Notes under the pieces: model-generated
What the model was told of the DNA's origin: nothing
What the model saw: the letters and a program-made list of their open reading frames with translations, nothing else
The model's database searches: none
Translations under genes and position numbers: made by a program
In this document: in pieces, positions 49,973 through 57,869 of the stretch
Layout of the letters: each line of letters begins with the position of its first letter
Numbering within the stretch: position 1 is the first letter of the stretch
Assembly: GCA_963834705.1 (NCBI GenBank)
Contig: CAWICV010000001.1
Coordinates: 1,426,001-1,490,000, forward strand
Length of the DNA: 64,000 bases
Direction of reading: 5' to 3'
DNA from: RYN-230 sp963834705
GTDB lineage: Bacteria; Actinomycetota; Actinomycetes; Streptosporangiales; Streptosporangiaceae

Positions 49973-50308
49973 CTAGCGCTGGGTGGCCCGGGCGCCGGTC
50001 TGGCGGACCGCGGCGGTCAGCGCGGTCAGCAGGTCACGGGGGCCCGCGTAGGGCGGCTCGCCGAACTGCCACCAGCGGCAGATCAGCACGCCCTCTTCGC
50101 CGGGATCGAACACGTACCCCTGGAAGCAGCCGGCCGCCTTCAGCGCGGCCAGGTCGGTGTCCTGGGGCGTTAACGTGGCCACGTACGCGGCCGCGTCCAG
50201 CAGCGCCGCCGCGCACCGCGCGGCCCGCACCGGATCGCCGCCGGCGCGGGCCAGCCGCCAGGCCGCCTGAGCACGGAAGAACTCCGCCACGAGCATCTCT
50301 GTCGTCAC
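49973..50308 (-). CDS. Hypothetical protein between parC and parE
   Basis: A 111-residue protein. The N-terminal half is helical and Ala-rich (VAEFFRAQAAWRLARAGGD); the second half has FQGYVFDPGEEGVLICRWWQ followed by FGEPPYAGPRDLLTAL. It is not recognised. A TACGAT hexamer lies 7 nt before GTG 50308, allowing leaderless transcription; an ATG a few codons downstream is another start. It is convergent with parC (12-bp gap) and lies downstream of parE on the same strand as parE. Confidence 0.6.
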   Translation of the reverse strand: MTTEMLVAEFFRAQAAWRLARAGGDPVRAARCAAALLDAAAYVATLTPQDTDLAALKAAGCFQGYVFDPGEEGVLICRWWQFGEPPYAGPRDLLTALTAAVRQTGARATQR

Positions 50309-50410
50309 CCTCGGTATCGTACTCTTAACGAAGCGTAACTACCGGGAACGTCCACCGGATCCGGCGCTTCGTGATCAGCCGATTACCGTTGCCTGGCCAA
50401 GCCGGGCCGG

Positions 50411-52621
50411 TCAGGTGTCGATGCGGGACAGGTCGAGTTCGGCGGCGCCGCCGACGATGAACTCCCGGCGCGGGCCCACCTCGGTGCCCATCAGCAGGCT
50501 GAAGATGCCGCTGGCCGCGGCCGCGTCGCTGATCCGGATCCGGCGCAGCGTGCGGTGCCGCGGGTCCATGGTGGTCTCGGCCAGCTGTGCGGCGTCCATC
50601 TCGCCCAGGCCCTTGTACCGCTGGATGGGCTCCTTCCAGCGGTGCCCGCGCCGCTCCAGTTCCAGCAGCGTGCGGTGCAGTTCGCTGTCCGAGTACGTGT
50701 AGTGGTACCTGGCCTGGTTCTTCCGCGGGCTGGACAGCTCGATCCGGTGCAGCGGAGGCACCGCGGCGAACACCCGCCCGGCCTCCAGCAGCGGCCGCAG
50801 GTACCGGTGGAACAGGGTGAGCAGCAGGGTGCGGATGTGCGCGCCGTCCACGTCGGCGTCGGACATGAAAATGACCCGCTGGTACCGGGCCGAGTCGAGG
50901 TCGAACGAGCCGCCGGAGCCGGCCCCGATGACCCGGATGATGTCCGCGCACTCGGCGTTCTTGAGCATGTCGGCCAGGGACGCCTTCTGCACGTTGAGGA
51001 TCTTGCCCCGGATCGGCAGCAGCGCCTGGAACTCCGAGTCCCGGGCCAGCTTGGCCGTGCCGAGCGCGGAGTCGCCCTCCACGATGAACAGCTCGCTGCG
51101 GTCGTCGGCGCTGCGGCAGTCCACCAGCTTGGGCGGCAGCGCCGAGCTGGCCAGCGCGGTCTTGCGGCGCTGGTTGTCCCGGTGCTCCCGGGCGGCGATC
51201 CGTGCCTTGGCCGCGGAGACGACCTTGTCCAGCACGGCCCGGGCCTGGGTCCGGGCCCGGCCCCGCGACTCGAAGTAGCTGCGCAGCTCGCTGGTCACCA
51301 CCTGGGCCACGATCCGGGACGCGGCCGGGGTGCCGAGCACTTCCTTGGTCTGCCCCTCGAACTGCGGCTCGGGCAGCCGGACGCCGACCACCGCGGTCAG
51401 CCCTTCCAGCACGTCCTCCTTGGTGACCGCCTCGTCGCCGTTCTTCAGCAGCCGGGCCGCGCGGAGCTGCTCGTTGAGCGTCTTGACCAGGGCCCGCTCG
51501 AACCCGCTGACATGGGTGCCGCCCTTGGGCGTGGCGATCACGTTGACGAACGACCGGGTGACGGTCTCGTAGCCGGTCCCCCACTGCAGCGCGATGTCCA
51601 CCTGCAGGTCCCGGTCCACGTCGGTGGGCGTCATGTGGCCCTGCTCGTCGAGCACCGGCACGGTCTCGGTGAACTGGCCCGAGCCGGTCAGCCGGAGCAC
51701 GTTGGTGAGCGGCTCGCCGGGGGCCAGATAGGCACAGAACTCGCTGATCCCGCCGTCGAAGCGGAACTCGGCCTCGCGCGGTTCGGCTCCGCTGTGCGGG
51801 TCGTGGTCGGTCAGTTCCGCGGCCACGTCCGGGCTGGCCGGAGCGGTCCGGTCCGCATCGGAGCGCTCGTCGCGGAGCTTGATGGCCAGGCCGGGCACCA
51901 GGTAGGCGGTCTGCCTGGCCCGCTGCACCAGCGCGTCGAAGCTCCACGCCGCGTCCTTGGTGAACACCTGGTGGTCCGGCCAGAACCGGATCCGGGTGCC
52001 GGTCACCTTCCTGGCCACCTTGCGCGTCTTGCGCAGCCCGGACCCGCGGCTGAACTTGGCGGCCGGGCCGTCCGCGGCGAACTCGCCGGGGACGCCGCGG
52101 CGGAAGCTGACCGCCCATTCGGCGCCGTCCCGGTCCACCTGCACGTCCAGCCGGGCGGCCAGGGCGTTGACCACCGATGCGCCGACTCCGTGCAGCCCAC
52201 CCGACGCGGTGTACGAGCCACCGCCGAACTTGCCGCCCGCGTGCAGCCGGGTCATCACCAGCTCCACCCCGGACAGCCCGGACTTGGGCTCGGTGTCCAC
52301 CGGGATGCCGCGCCCGTTGTCCCGCACCTCGGCGGACAGGTCTGGGTGCAGCACGACCTCGATCGAGCTGCAGTGCCCGGCCAGCGCCTCATCCACCGAG
52401 TTGTCAAAGATCTCCCACAGGCAGTGCATCAGCCCGCGTTCGTCGGTGGAGCCGATGTACATGCCGGGGCGCTTGCGGACCGCCTCGAGGCCTTCCAGGA
52501 CCGACAGGTGCCGGGCGGTATAGCCGTCCGTGGCGGATGCCCCGGCCCCCTTCCCGGAGCCGGGCGCCAGCGGTGCTGCTCTCCCGACGGGGCCGGCCGT
52601 ATCGGCGCGGACGGCGGTCAC
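50411..52621 (-). CDS. parE: DNA topoisomerase IV / gyrase-type subunit B
   Basis: A 736-residue GHKL ATPase subunit. ATP-site motifs: EIFDNSVDEALAGH, DNGRGIPVD, and GGLHGVGASVVNALA. A transducer domain follows, then the TOPRIM domain with EGDSA and IFMSDADVDGAHI plus the C-terminal QRYKGLGEMDAAQLAETTMD. The start chosen is GTG 52621 with GAGGAGG; upstream in-frame sequence is low-complexity and lacks homology. It faces parC, an arrangement that differs from a parEC operon. Confidence 0.92.
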   Translation of the reverse strand: MTAVRADTAGPVGRAAPLAPGSGKGAGASATDGYTARHLSVLEGLEAVRKRPGMYIGSTDERGLMHCLWEIFDNSVDEALAGHCSSIEVVLHPDLSAEVRDNGRGIPVDTEPKSGLSGVELVMTRLHAGGKFGGGSYTASGGLHGVGASVVNALAARLDVQVDRDGAEWAVSFRRGVPGEFAADGPAAKFSRGSGLRKTRKVARKVTGTRIRFWPDHQVFTKDAAWSFDALVQRARQTAYLVPGLAIKLRDERSDADRTAPASPDVAAELTDHDPHSGAEPREAEFRFDGGISEFCAYLAPGEPLTNVLRLTGSGQFTETVPVLDEQGHMTPTDVDRDLQVDIALQWGTGYETVTRSFVNVIATPKGGTHVSGFERALVKTLNEQLRAARLLKNGDEAVTKEDVLEGLTAVVGVRLPEPQFEGQTKEVLGTPAASRIVAQVVTSELRSYFESRGRARTQARAVLDKVVSAAKARIAAREHRDNQRRKTALASSALPPKLVDCRSADDRSELFIVEGDSALGTAKLARDSEFQALLPIRGKILNVQKASLADMLKNAECADIIRVIGAGSGGSFDLDSARYQRVIFMSDADVDGAHIRTLLLTLFHRYLRPLLEAGRVFAAVPPLHRIELSSPRKNQARYHYTYSDSELHRTLLELERRGHRWKEPIQRYKGLGEMDAAQLAETTMDPRHRTLRRIRISDAAAASGIFSLLMGTEVGPRREFIVGGAAELDLSRIDT

Positions 52622-52921
52622 AGGGCCCTCCTCGGGGGCTGGTGCCGGACGGCATGGATTGGGTGGACTGCGGGCAGGATAGCCGCCCGCGCCGGGTACT
52701 CGCCGTAGCCACGCCGCGGACCTACGCGGCGACCTGGGACAACGCACACGTTAAAGTAGATGGAAAGGGCGGCCGCCGGCCGCCCGAGCAGGGGCGTTCG
52801 CTGTGGGCGTACGCCAGGGCCTTTCGGGAAGGGGCTCGCCTGACAGAGTGTTTGCATAACACGGAGGGTCCAGTCAGTCCGCCGGCCACCCAGATCCGGC
52901 GGCAGACGCGAGGGAGGCGAC

Positions 52922-53143
52922 ATGACCGGAGCTCTCGCACCTAGCAGGCCGCTGAACGCAACGGACCTGTGTGACCGGTGCGGTGCCCAGGCGTACGTAC
53001 GCGTTGTTCTCCCTGACTCCGGGGAGCTGCTGTTCTGCGCCCATCACAGCCGCCAGCACGCCGACGCGCTGGCCAAGATCGCCGTCGAAATTCAGGACGA
53101 GACGGGACGGCTGGCACCGGGCACCGGGCAGGGCGACGGGTAG
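52922..53143 (+). CDS. DUF7455 small zinc-binding-type protein
   Basis: A 73-residue protein with CDRCGAQAYVRVVLP and ELLFCAHHSRQH, giving a CxxC...CxxH set that probably binds one zinc. It is widespread in actinobacteria next to the principal sigma factor gene; function not established. The start is ATG 52922 with GAGGGAGG. It is divergent from parE; a GC-rich palindrome (52767-52785) lies in the shared upstream region. Confidence 0.86.
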   Translation: MTGALAPSRPLNATDLCDRCGAQAYVRVVLPDSGELLFCAHHSRQHADALAKIAVEIQDETGRLAPGTGQGDG

Positions 53144-53236
53144 CCAGGGCAGCCTGGCGTCGGCACGGCAGCGTAGCCGCGCCACGTCCAGGCGGCACTG
53201 GAGGGACACACCCTCGCGGATATCTACATAGAGCTG

Positions 53237-53288
53237 AAAACGGCCGGCGGCTGATCATGGGATTCCATGGGCAGCCGCCGGCCGTTTT
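53237..53288. terminator. Bidirectional terminator between DUF7455 gene and sigA
   Basis: A perfect 17-bp stem, arms 53237-53253 and 53272-53288, starting AAAA and ending TTTT, with an 18-nt loop. The A/T ends give a U-tract in both directions, so it can stop both convergent genes. Confidence 0.9.
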
Positions 53289-53365
53289 GCCTCAGCCGAA
53301 GTACCGTGCCAACGAGGCGGGGGCCGCCGCAGGCGGGTGCTCGCCGAGGCGGCGTGCGGCGCGCA

Positions 53366-53402
53366 GCGGCGATCGGGGGGCCAGGGGGTCGTCCCCCGGA
53401 CA
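53366..53402. repeat. GC-rich interspersed repeat, copy 3
   Basis: CGGGGGGCCAGGGGGTCGTC followed by CCCCGG, immediately downstream of the sigma factor stop. It resembles the cores of copies 1 and 2. Confidence 0.45.
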
Positions 53403-53405
53403 GGC

Positions 53406-55052
53406 CTAGTCCAGGTAGTCGCGGAGTACCTGGGAGCGGGACGGGTGACGCAGCTTGGACATGGTCTTGGACTCGATCTGGCGGATGCGTTCCCGGGTCA
53501 CCCCGTAGACCTTGCCGATCTCGTCCAGCGTCTTGGGCTGCCCGTCGGTCAGCCCGAACCGCATGGAGACCACCCCGGCCTCCCGCTCGGACAGCGTGTC
53601 CAGCACCGAGTGCAGCTGCTCCTGGAGCAGTGTGAAGCTGACCGCCTCGCCCGGCTGGATCGCCTCGGAGTCCTCGATCAGGTCACCGAACTCACTGTCC
53701 CCGTCCTCACCGAGCGGCGTGTGCAGCGAGATCGGCTCCCGGCCGTACTTCTGCACCTCGATGACCTTCTCCGGGGTCATGTCCAGCTCCGCCGCCAGCT
53801 CCTCGGGGGTGGGCTCGCGGCCGAGATCCTGCAGCATCTGCCGCTGCACCCGGGCCAGCTTGTTGATGACCTCGACCATGTGCACCGGGATCCGGATGGT
53901 CCGGGCCTGGTCGGCCATGGCCCGGGTGATCGCCTGCCGGATCCACCAGGTGGCGTAGGTGGAGAACTTGTAACCCTTGGTGTAGTCGAACTTCTCCACC
54001 GCGCGGATCAGGCCCAGGTTGCCCTCCTGGATCAGGTCCAGGAACAGCATGCCCCGGCCGGTGTACCGCTTGGCCAGCGACACCACCAGCCGCAGGTTGG
54101 CCTCGAGCAGGTGGTTCTTGGCCCGCCGGCCGTCCTCGGCGATCCACTCCATGTCCAGCCGCGCGGCCGGCTCCAGCCCATCCAGGCCCTCAGCCAGCTT
54201 CTCCTCGGCGAACAGGCCGGCCTCAATCCGCTTGGCCAGCTCGACTTCCTGCTCCGCGTTCAGCAGCGGAACCTTGCCGATCTGCTTCAGGTAGTCCTTG
54301 ACCGGGTCGGCCGTCGCGCCCGCCGACGCCACCTGGGCGGCCGGCAGGTCATCGTCGTCGTCGCCGTAGACGAACTCTTCCTCGGCCGCGCCCGGCGGCC
54401 GGGCCGCCGCACCCGGCGCGGCGGCGGCTGGGCCGCCCGGCGCGGGAACGTCGGCCATCGCGGCCGCGGCGGCCGCTACCACCGGCCCAGTCTCGCTCAG
54501 CGCGTCGGCTGGCTCGTCGTCATCCTCGTCGTCGGCGGCCGCCTCGTCGTCGGGCACGTCCTCATCCGTGCCCACGACATCGACCTCGACGTCCTCGACG
54601 TCCTCGACGTCCTCGACGTCGAGGTCTTCCACGTCCACCGCGGTGGCGTCGAAGTCTTCCAGCTCCGCCGAGTCCGGGCCGTCTTCGGTCAGATCCACGT
54701 CTCCGGGGCCGACCTCGGCATCCAGGTCGGCGACATCAGCCAGATCGGTCACTTCTGCCAGGCCCACCGTTTCCTTGCCCACCGCTGCTAGATCCGGATC
54801 CTCACTCACAACGCCTGACACCCCCCGGCCGCCTGGTCCCGCGCTGTCGCCGGGCCGGCCGGCGCCGTCGCGCGGCGCAGGCCGCCCACCGGAATTCTTC
54901 TTCTTGCCCCGACGCCGCGAGGAGCCTTCGGCGCGCTCCGCGGACTGGGCAGCGTCCTGCCCGGCAGCCGCCTCGTCCGGATCCACGAGCGAGACGTCCG
55001 GCCTTGGCTGCCTCCGCGCTGCGGAGCCTGCAGCGCTTGCCAACGCGGTCAC
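53406..55052 (-). CDS. sigA: Principal RNA polymerase sigma factor (group 1, RpoD/HrdB/SigA)
   Basis: A ~548-residue vegetative sigma factor. The N-terminal ~230 residues are low-complexity, Lys-rich then strongly acidic (VEDVEDVEDVE, DDEDDDEPAD); no classical region 1.1 is evident. Region 1.2 starts at ADPVKDYLKQIGKVPLL, region 2 includes GNLGLIRAVEKFDYTKGYKF with YATWWIRQAITRAMADQ, and region 4 has TLDEIGKVYGVTRERIRQIE. The -10 and -35 recognition residues look standard. The start chosen is GTG 55052 with AAGGAAGG; GTG 55106 is possible. There is a 9-bp VED repeat near 54590. Confidence 0.93.
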   Translation of the reverse strand: MTALASAAGSAARRQPRPDVSLVDPDEAAAGQDAAQSAERAEGSSRRRGKKKNSGGRPAPRDGAGRPGDSAGPGGRGVSGVVSEDPDLAAVGKETVGLAEVTDLADVADLDAEVGPGDVDLTEDGPDSAELEDFDATAVDVEDLDVEDVEDVEDVEVDVVGTDEDVPDDEAAADDEDDDEPADALSETGPVVAAAAAAMADVPAPGGPAAAAPGAAARPPGAAEEEFVYGDDDDDLPAAQVASAGATADPVKDYLKQIGKVPLLNAEQEVELAKRIEAGLFAEEKLAEGLDGLEPAARLDMEWIAEDGRRAKNHLLEANLRLVVSLAKRYTGRGMLFLDLIQEGNLGLIRAVEKFDYTKGYKFSTYATWWIRQAITRAMADQARTIRIPVHMVEVINKLARVQRQMLQDLGREPTPEELAAELDMTPEKVIEVQKYGREPISLHTPLGEDGDSEFGDLIEDSEAIQPGEAVSFTLLQEQLHSVLDTLSEREAGVVSMRFGLTDGQPKTLDEIGKVYGVTRERIRQIESKTMSKLRHPSRSQVLRDYLD

Positions 55053-55182
55053 CCCTTCCTTCGCTGGACGGCGGCCTGCCGAGCCGCGAATGACACCTGA
55101 CTGCACGAACTGGCAGGCGACACTGGCACCTCTCCTGCGTATGTGAGCGGGAAATGGACCCTACCTCGTGCACCCCGCTGCT

Positions 55183-55221
55183 GGGGTCAAGCCGGAAGCC
55201 GCAGCCGCGCCGCTTGACCCC
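55183..55221 (-). terminator. Hairpin downstream of the SpoIIE phosphatase gene
   Basis: Inverted repeat GGGGTCAAGC (55183-55192) and GCTTGACCCC (55212-55221) with a 19-nt spacer. It lies 100 nt past the phosphatase stop and upstream of sigA, so it could insulate sigA from read-through. Confidence 0.5.
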
Positions 55222-55321
55222 GCGGCCGTGACCGGACTAGCTCCCGACCACCACCTTAGGCGGAGTCTGTGGGTGGCTCGAACCGCCACCGCGCCCTGGG
55301 GCACCCCAGCGCGGCCATTTC

Positions 55322-57064
55322 TCATACCTTCCCCCTCCGCGCCGCGGAAATGACACCGCCGCTCTCCCGGTCCGCCGGAGAGCCGTCGCGGCGGGGCACA
55401 TGCAGCACCAGGACGGTCACGTCGTCGTCTTGCTCGTAACCGGTCAGCATCCGGTCTACCAGGTACTCAAGCAGCCGGCCCGGATCCTCGACCATTCCCG
55501 GCCGGGCCTGCGCCGCGACCGAGACCAGCTCGTCGAGACCGGCATCCAGGCCGCGGCGGCGGTTCTCCACCAGCCCGTCGGAGTACAGCACCGCGGTGGT
55601 ACCAGGTGGCAGCCGGAACACGTACTGCTGCCGCGGGCAGGCCCAGCCCAGCGGGGTGCCTGCCTCGGTCGTGTCCAGCCGCGGCGGGGCGTCCCTGGAC
55701 AGCAGCAGCGGCGGCAGGTGGCCCGCGTTGCCGGCCAGGCCCTCCCCAGTGACCGGATCGACCACCAGGTAGGCCACGGTGGTGACCTGTTCGTCCAGTT
55801 CGGTCGCGGTGAACAGCCGGTCCAGCCCGGCCAGCACCGCGGCGGGCCGCGGGTCGGTCAGGGCCAGCGCGCGCAGCGCGTTCCGCACCCGGCCCATGCC
55901 GGCCGCGGCGGTCAGTCCCTTGCCCATGACGTCCCCGGCGGCCACCGCCAGGCGGCCATCGGGCAGCCGGAACGCGTCGTACCAGTCGCCGCCGATCTCC
56001 ATGTTGCGGGTGACCGGCAGGTAGCGGGCCTCCAGGATGATCCCGGGCACGCTGGGCAGCCGGTCCGGCAGCAGGCTGCGCTGCAGGGTCTCCGCGGTGG
56101 TGTGCTCCCGCTCGAACAGCGAGGCCCGCTCCAGGGCCAGCGCGCACTGGCCGGCCAGCGCCTCCAGGAAGACCCGTTCCTCCTCGGTGATCCGGCGCGG
56201 CTTGGTGAAGGAGAACCGCAGCGCGCCGAGCGGCGCGCCGGCGGCCAGCAACGGCAGCCCGACCCAGGCCCGCTCGTCGCTGTGCGCCAGGAACAGGTCC
56301 ACGTTGGGCACCCCGTCGAAGTGCCGCCGCAGCGATTCCGAGTTCTCCACCAGCACCGGCCGCCGGGTGGTGATGGCCAGCGTCATCACGCTGGGCGCAT
56401 CCAGCGGCAGGTCAGCGGGGGGCGTGCCGGGCACGTCCGGCAGGCCGCCTGGATTGACCGTGCGCAGCCGCAGCCGCTCCCGGTCCAGCAGCGCCACCGC
56501 CGACCGTTCCGCTCCTATTGCCGAACGCCCGACCTCGGTAATCACCTCGACTACCTGGAGCACCGTCAGGGCCTCGGCGAGCATGGACGTGGCCTGCTGC
56601 AGCCGGGCGGTGCGCAGCGCCGCGGCCGACAGCTGCTCGGTCAGCCGGCCGCGCATCTCTTCGGCTTCCCGCTGCCCGGTCACGTCGGTGCTGGCGCCCA
56701 CCCACTCGATGATCTTGCCGTCCCGCTCGATCGGCACCGCGCGCACGTCATAGTGCCGGTAGGCGCTGGTCTTGGTGCGCACCCGGTACCGGCTGTCGAA
56801 CACCTTGCCGGCCTGCACACACTCGCGCCATTCCCGCTCCACCCGCTCCCGGTCCTCCGGGTGGATGGCGTCCAGCCAGCCGTTGCCGAGGTACTCCTCC
56901 AGGGTCTGCCCGGTGATCCAGCGCCACTCCGGGGAGTCCTCCGCGATCTGCCCGGTCGGCGTGGTCACCCAGACCACCTGAGCGCCCGCCTGCACCAGCG
57001 AGCGGTACCGCTCCTCGCTGCGGCGCACCGCCTCCTGGGAGTTCTGCCGGTCGGTGACGTCCAC
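55322..57064 (-). CDS. PAS-GAF-SpoIIE (PP2C-type) phosphatase, main part of a frameshifted gene
   Basis: About 580 residues. It holds a PAS domain (about 10-135, with a VVWVTTPTGQIAEDSPEW core and GQTLEEYLGNGWLDAIHPED), a GAF domain (about 170-310) and a SpoIIE/PP2C domain (about 330-560) with metal ligands in EIGGDWYDAF, AAGDVMGKGLTAA and AGHLPPL...LYSDGLVENRR. Such phosphatases act on anti-sigma-factor antagonists. The sequence continues upstream in the same frame (HWAFSWFPSHDPEGNIAGVA) without a start codon; the natural N-terminus lies in another frame (57070-57546). Translation from GTG 57064 would lose the first PAS domain. Confidence 0.83.
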   Translation of the reverse strand: MDVTDRQNSQEAVRRSEERYRSLVQAGAQVVWVTTPTGQIAEDSPEWRWITGQTLEEYLGNGWLDAIHPEDRERVEREWRECVQAGKVFDSRYRVRTKTSAYRHYDVRAVPIERDGKIIEWVGASTDVTGQREAEEMRGRLTEQLSAAALRTARLQQATSMLAEALTVLQVVEVITEVGRSAIGAERSAVALLDRERLRLRTVNPGGLPDVPGTPPADLPLDAPSVMTLAITTRRPVLVENSESLRRHFDGVPNVDLFLAHSDERAWVGLPLLAAGAPLGALRFSFTKPRRITEEERVFLEALAGQCALALERASLFEREHTTAETLQRSLLPDRLPSVPGIILEARYLPVTRNMEIGGDWYDAFRLPDGRLAVAAGDVMGKGLTAAAGMGRVRNALRALALTDPRPAAVLAGLDRLFTATELDEQVTTVAYLVVDPVTGEGLAGNAGHLPPLLLSRDAPPRLDTTEAGTPLGWACPRQQYVFRLPPGTTAVLYSDGLVENRRRGLDAGLDELVSVAAQARPGMVEDPGRLLEYLVDRMLTGYEQDDDVTVLVLHVPRRDGSPADRESGGVISAARRGKV

Positions 57065-57069
57065 CGCGA

Positions 57070-57546
57070 TCAGCGCGACCCCGGCGATGTTGCCCTCCGG
57101 GTCGTGCGAGGGGAACCAGGAGAACGCCCAGTGCCTGTCATCACGGCGCCTATCATCACGGGGCCGGCGGCCCCGCTCCGCTGGGCGCCGTTGGCCGCGC
57201 CGGAGGGAGTTGCCTCCGCGGCCGGGCCCGCGCTGGCCTCGGCCGGGGTGACCGGCTGGTTGGACTCATACAGCGGCTGGCCCTCGGTCAGCACGTGCCG
57301 GACCGCGGACTCGGCCCGGGAGGCCAGCGAGCCCGGCCAGACCTGGGACGGCAGCAGCCCGACGTGAGCTTCCAGATCCAGGCCGTCCAGCCGGGCCAGG
57401 GTTTCGTTGATCCGCCGGAAGCGCAGGTCCGGCCCGAAGAATGCGAACCCGATCGGGGCTTCGCGGAGCAGCGTGGCGAGCAGCGCCGAGTCGGAGACGT
57501 CCAGTCCGGCCACCCGGGGCTGAGGCACGGAGGTGTCAGTGCTCAT
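57070..57546 (-). CDS. N-terminal PAS fragment of the SpoIIE phosphatase gene (frameshifted)
   Basis: Starts ATG 57546 (STDTSVPQPRVAGLDVSDSA) and encodes a PAS domain start (LLREAPIGFAFFGPDLRFRR, INETLARLDGL). The frame continues through GQPLYESNQPVTPAE into low-complexity sequence and ends at 57070. The matching end of this PAS domain (HWAFSWFPSHDPEGNI) is in the frame of the downstream gene, so the two pieces belong to one ~740-residue protein. A 15-bp imperfect tandem duplication (57132-57161) lies in the overlap but is frame-neutral, so it is not itself the cause. Confidence 0.7.
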   Translation of the reverse strand: MSTDTSVPQPRVAGLDVSDSALLATLLREAPIGFAFFGPDLRFRRINETLARLDGLDLEAHVGLLPSQVWPGSLASRAESAVRHVLTEGQPLYESNQPVTPAEASAGPAAEATPSGAANGAQRSGAAGPVMIGAVMTGTGRSPGSPRTTRRATSPGSR

Positions 57547-57869
57547 GGCCCGCACTCCAGTCCCGTTGCTTGCGCCATGCAACGGCTCCTTCCCCATGTG
57601 CCTGGCCGCGTCCCGGATACCAGCGGACACCCACAGTGGCCACGCAGGCGAGCTTCCCACATCCTAGGCGATTTAACGCCGGCCCGAGGGCATCCCGGCG
57701 ACTCAGCCAGCGGGAAAGACGCGGCAGGCCCGTCGGCCAGGCTATTAAATGACCGGAATGTCACCCGCTGCCGCACCGGGATGCCCGTAATATCTGCCAC
57801 ACGCGGAAACATGTCCAGCATCCGGCGCGGACGTGGCACGGCGCCGCGAGAATCTGGAAAGCTGTCCAT
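57547..57869. other. Divergent intergenic region
   Basis: 323 bp between the PAS/SpoIIE gene (leftward) and the 562-residue protein gene (rightward). On the minus strand TAGGAT near 57661-57666 is a possible -10; on the plus strand TATTAAAT near 57742-57749 is another AT-rich hexamer region. No small gene is supported. Confidence 0.4.

Noticed and set aside
50555..52708. Very long open frame on the plus strand opposite parE (about 717 codons)
   Set aside because: It is the antisense image of a GC-rich gene; composition is Arg/Gly/His/Val-biased with no domain, while the minus strand encodes an unmistakable ParE.
52767..52785. GC palindrome GGGCGGCCG-C-CGGCCGCCC as a terminator
   Set aside because: It lies in a divergent promoter region between parE and the DUF7455 gene, where no transcript should end; the 1-nt loop is also unsuitable. 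It may be chance in GC-rich DNA.
53150..53236. Short plus-strand frame ending LEGHTLADIYIELKTAGG just after the DUF7455 gene
   Set aside because: It looks peptide-like but has an in-frame stop shortly upstream and no start codon; it runs straight into the terminator stem.
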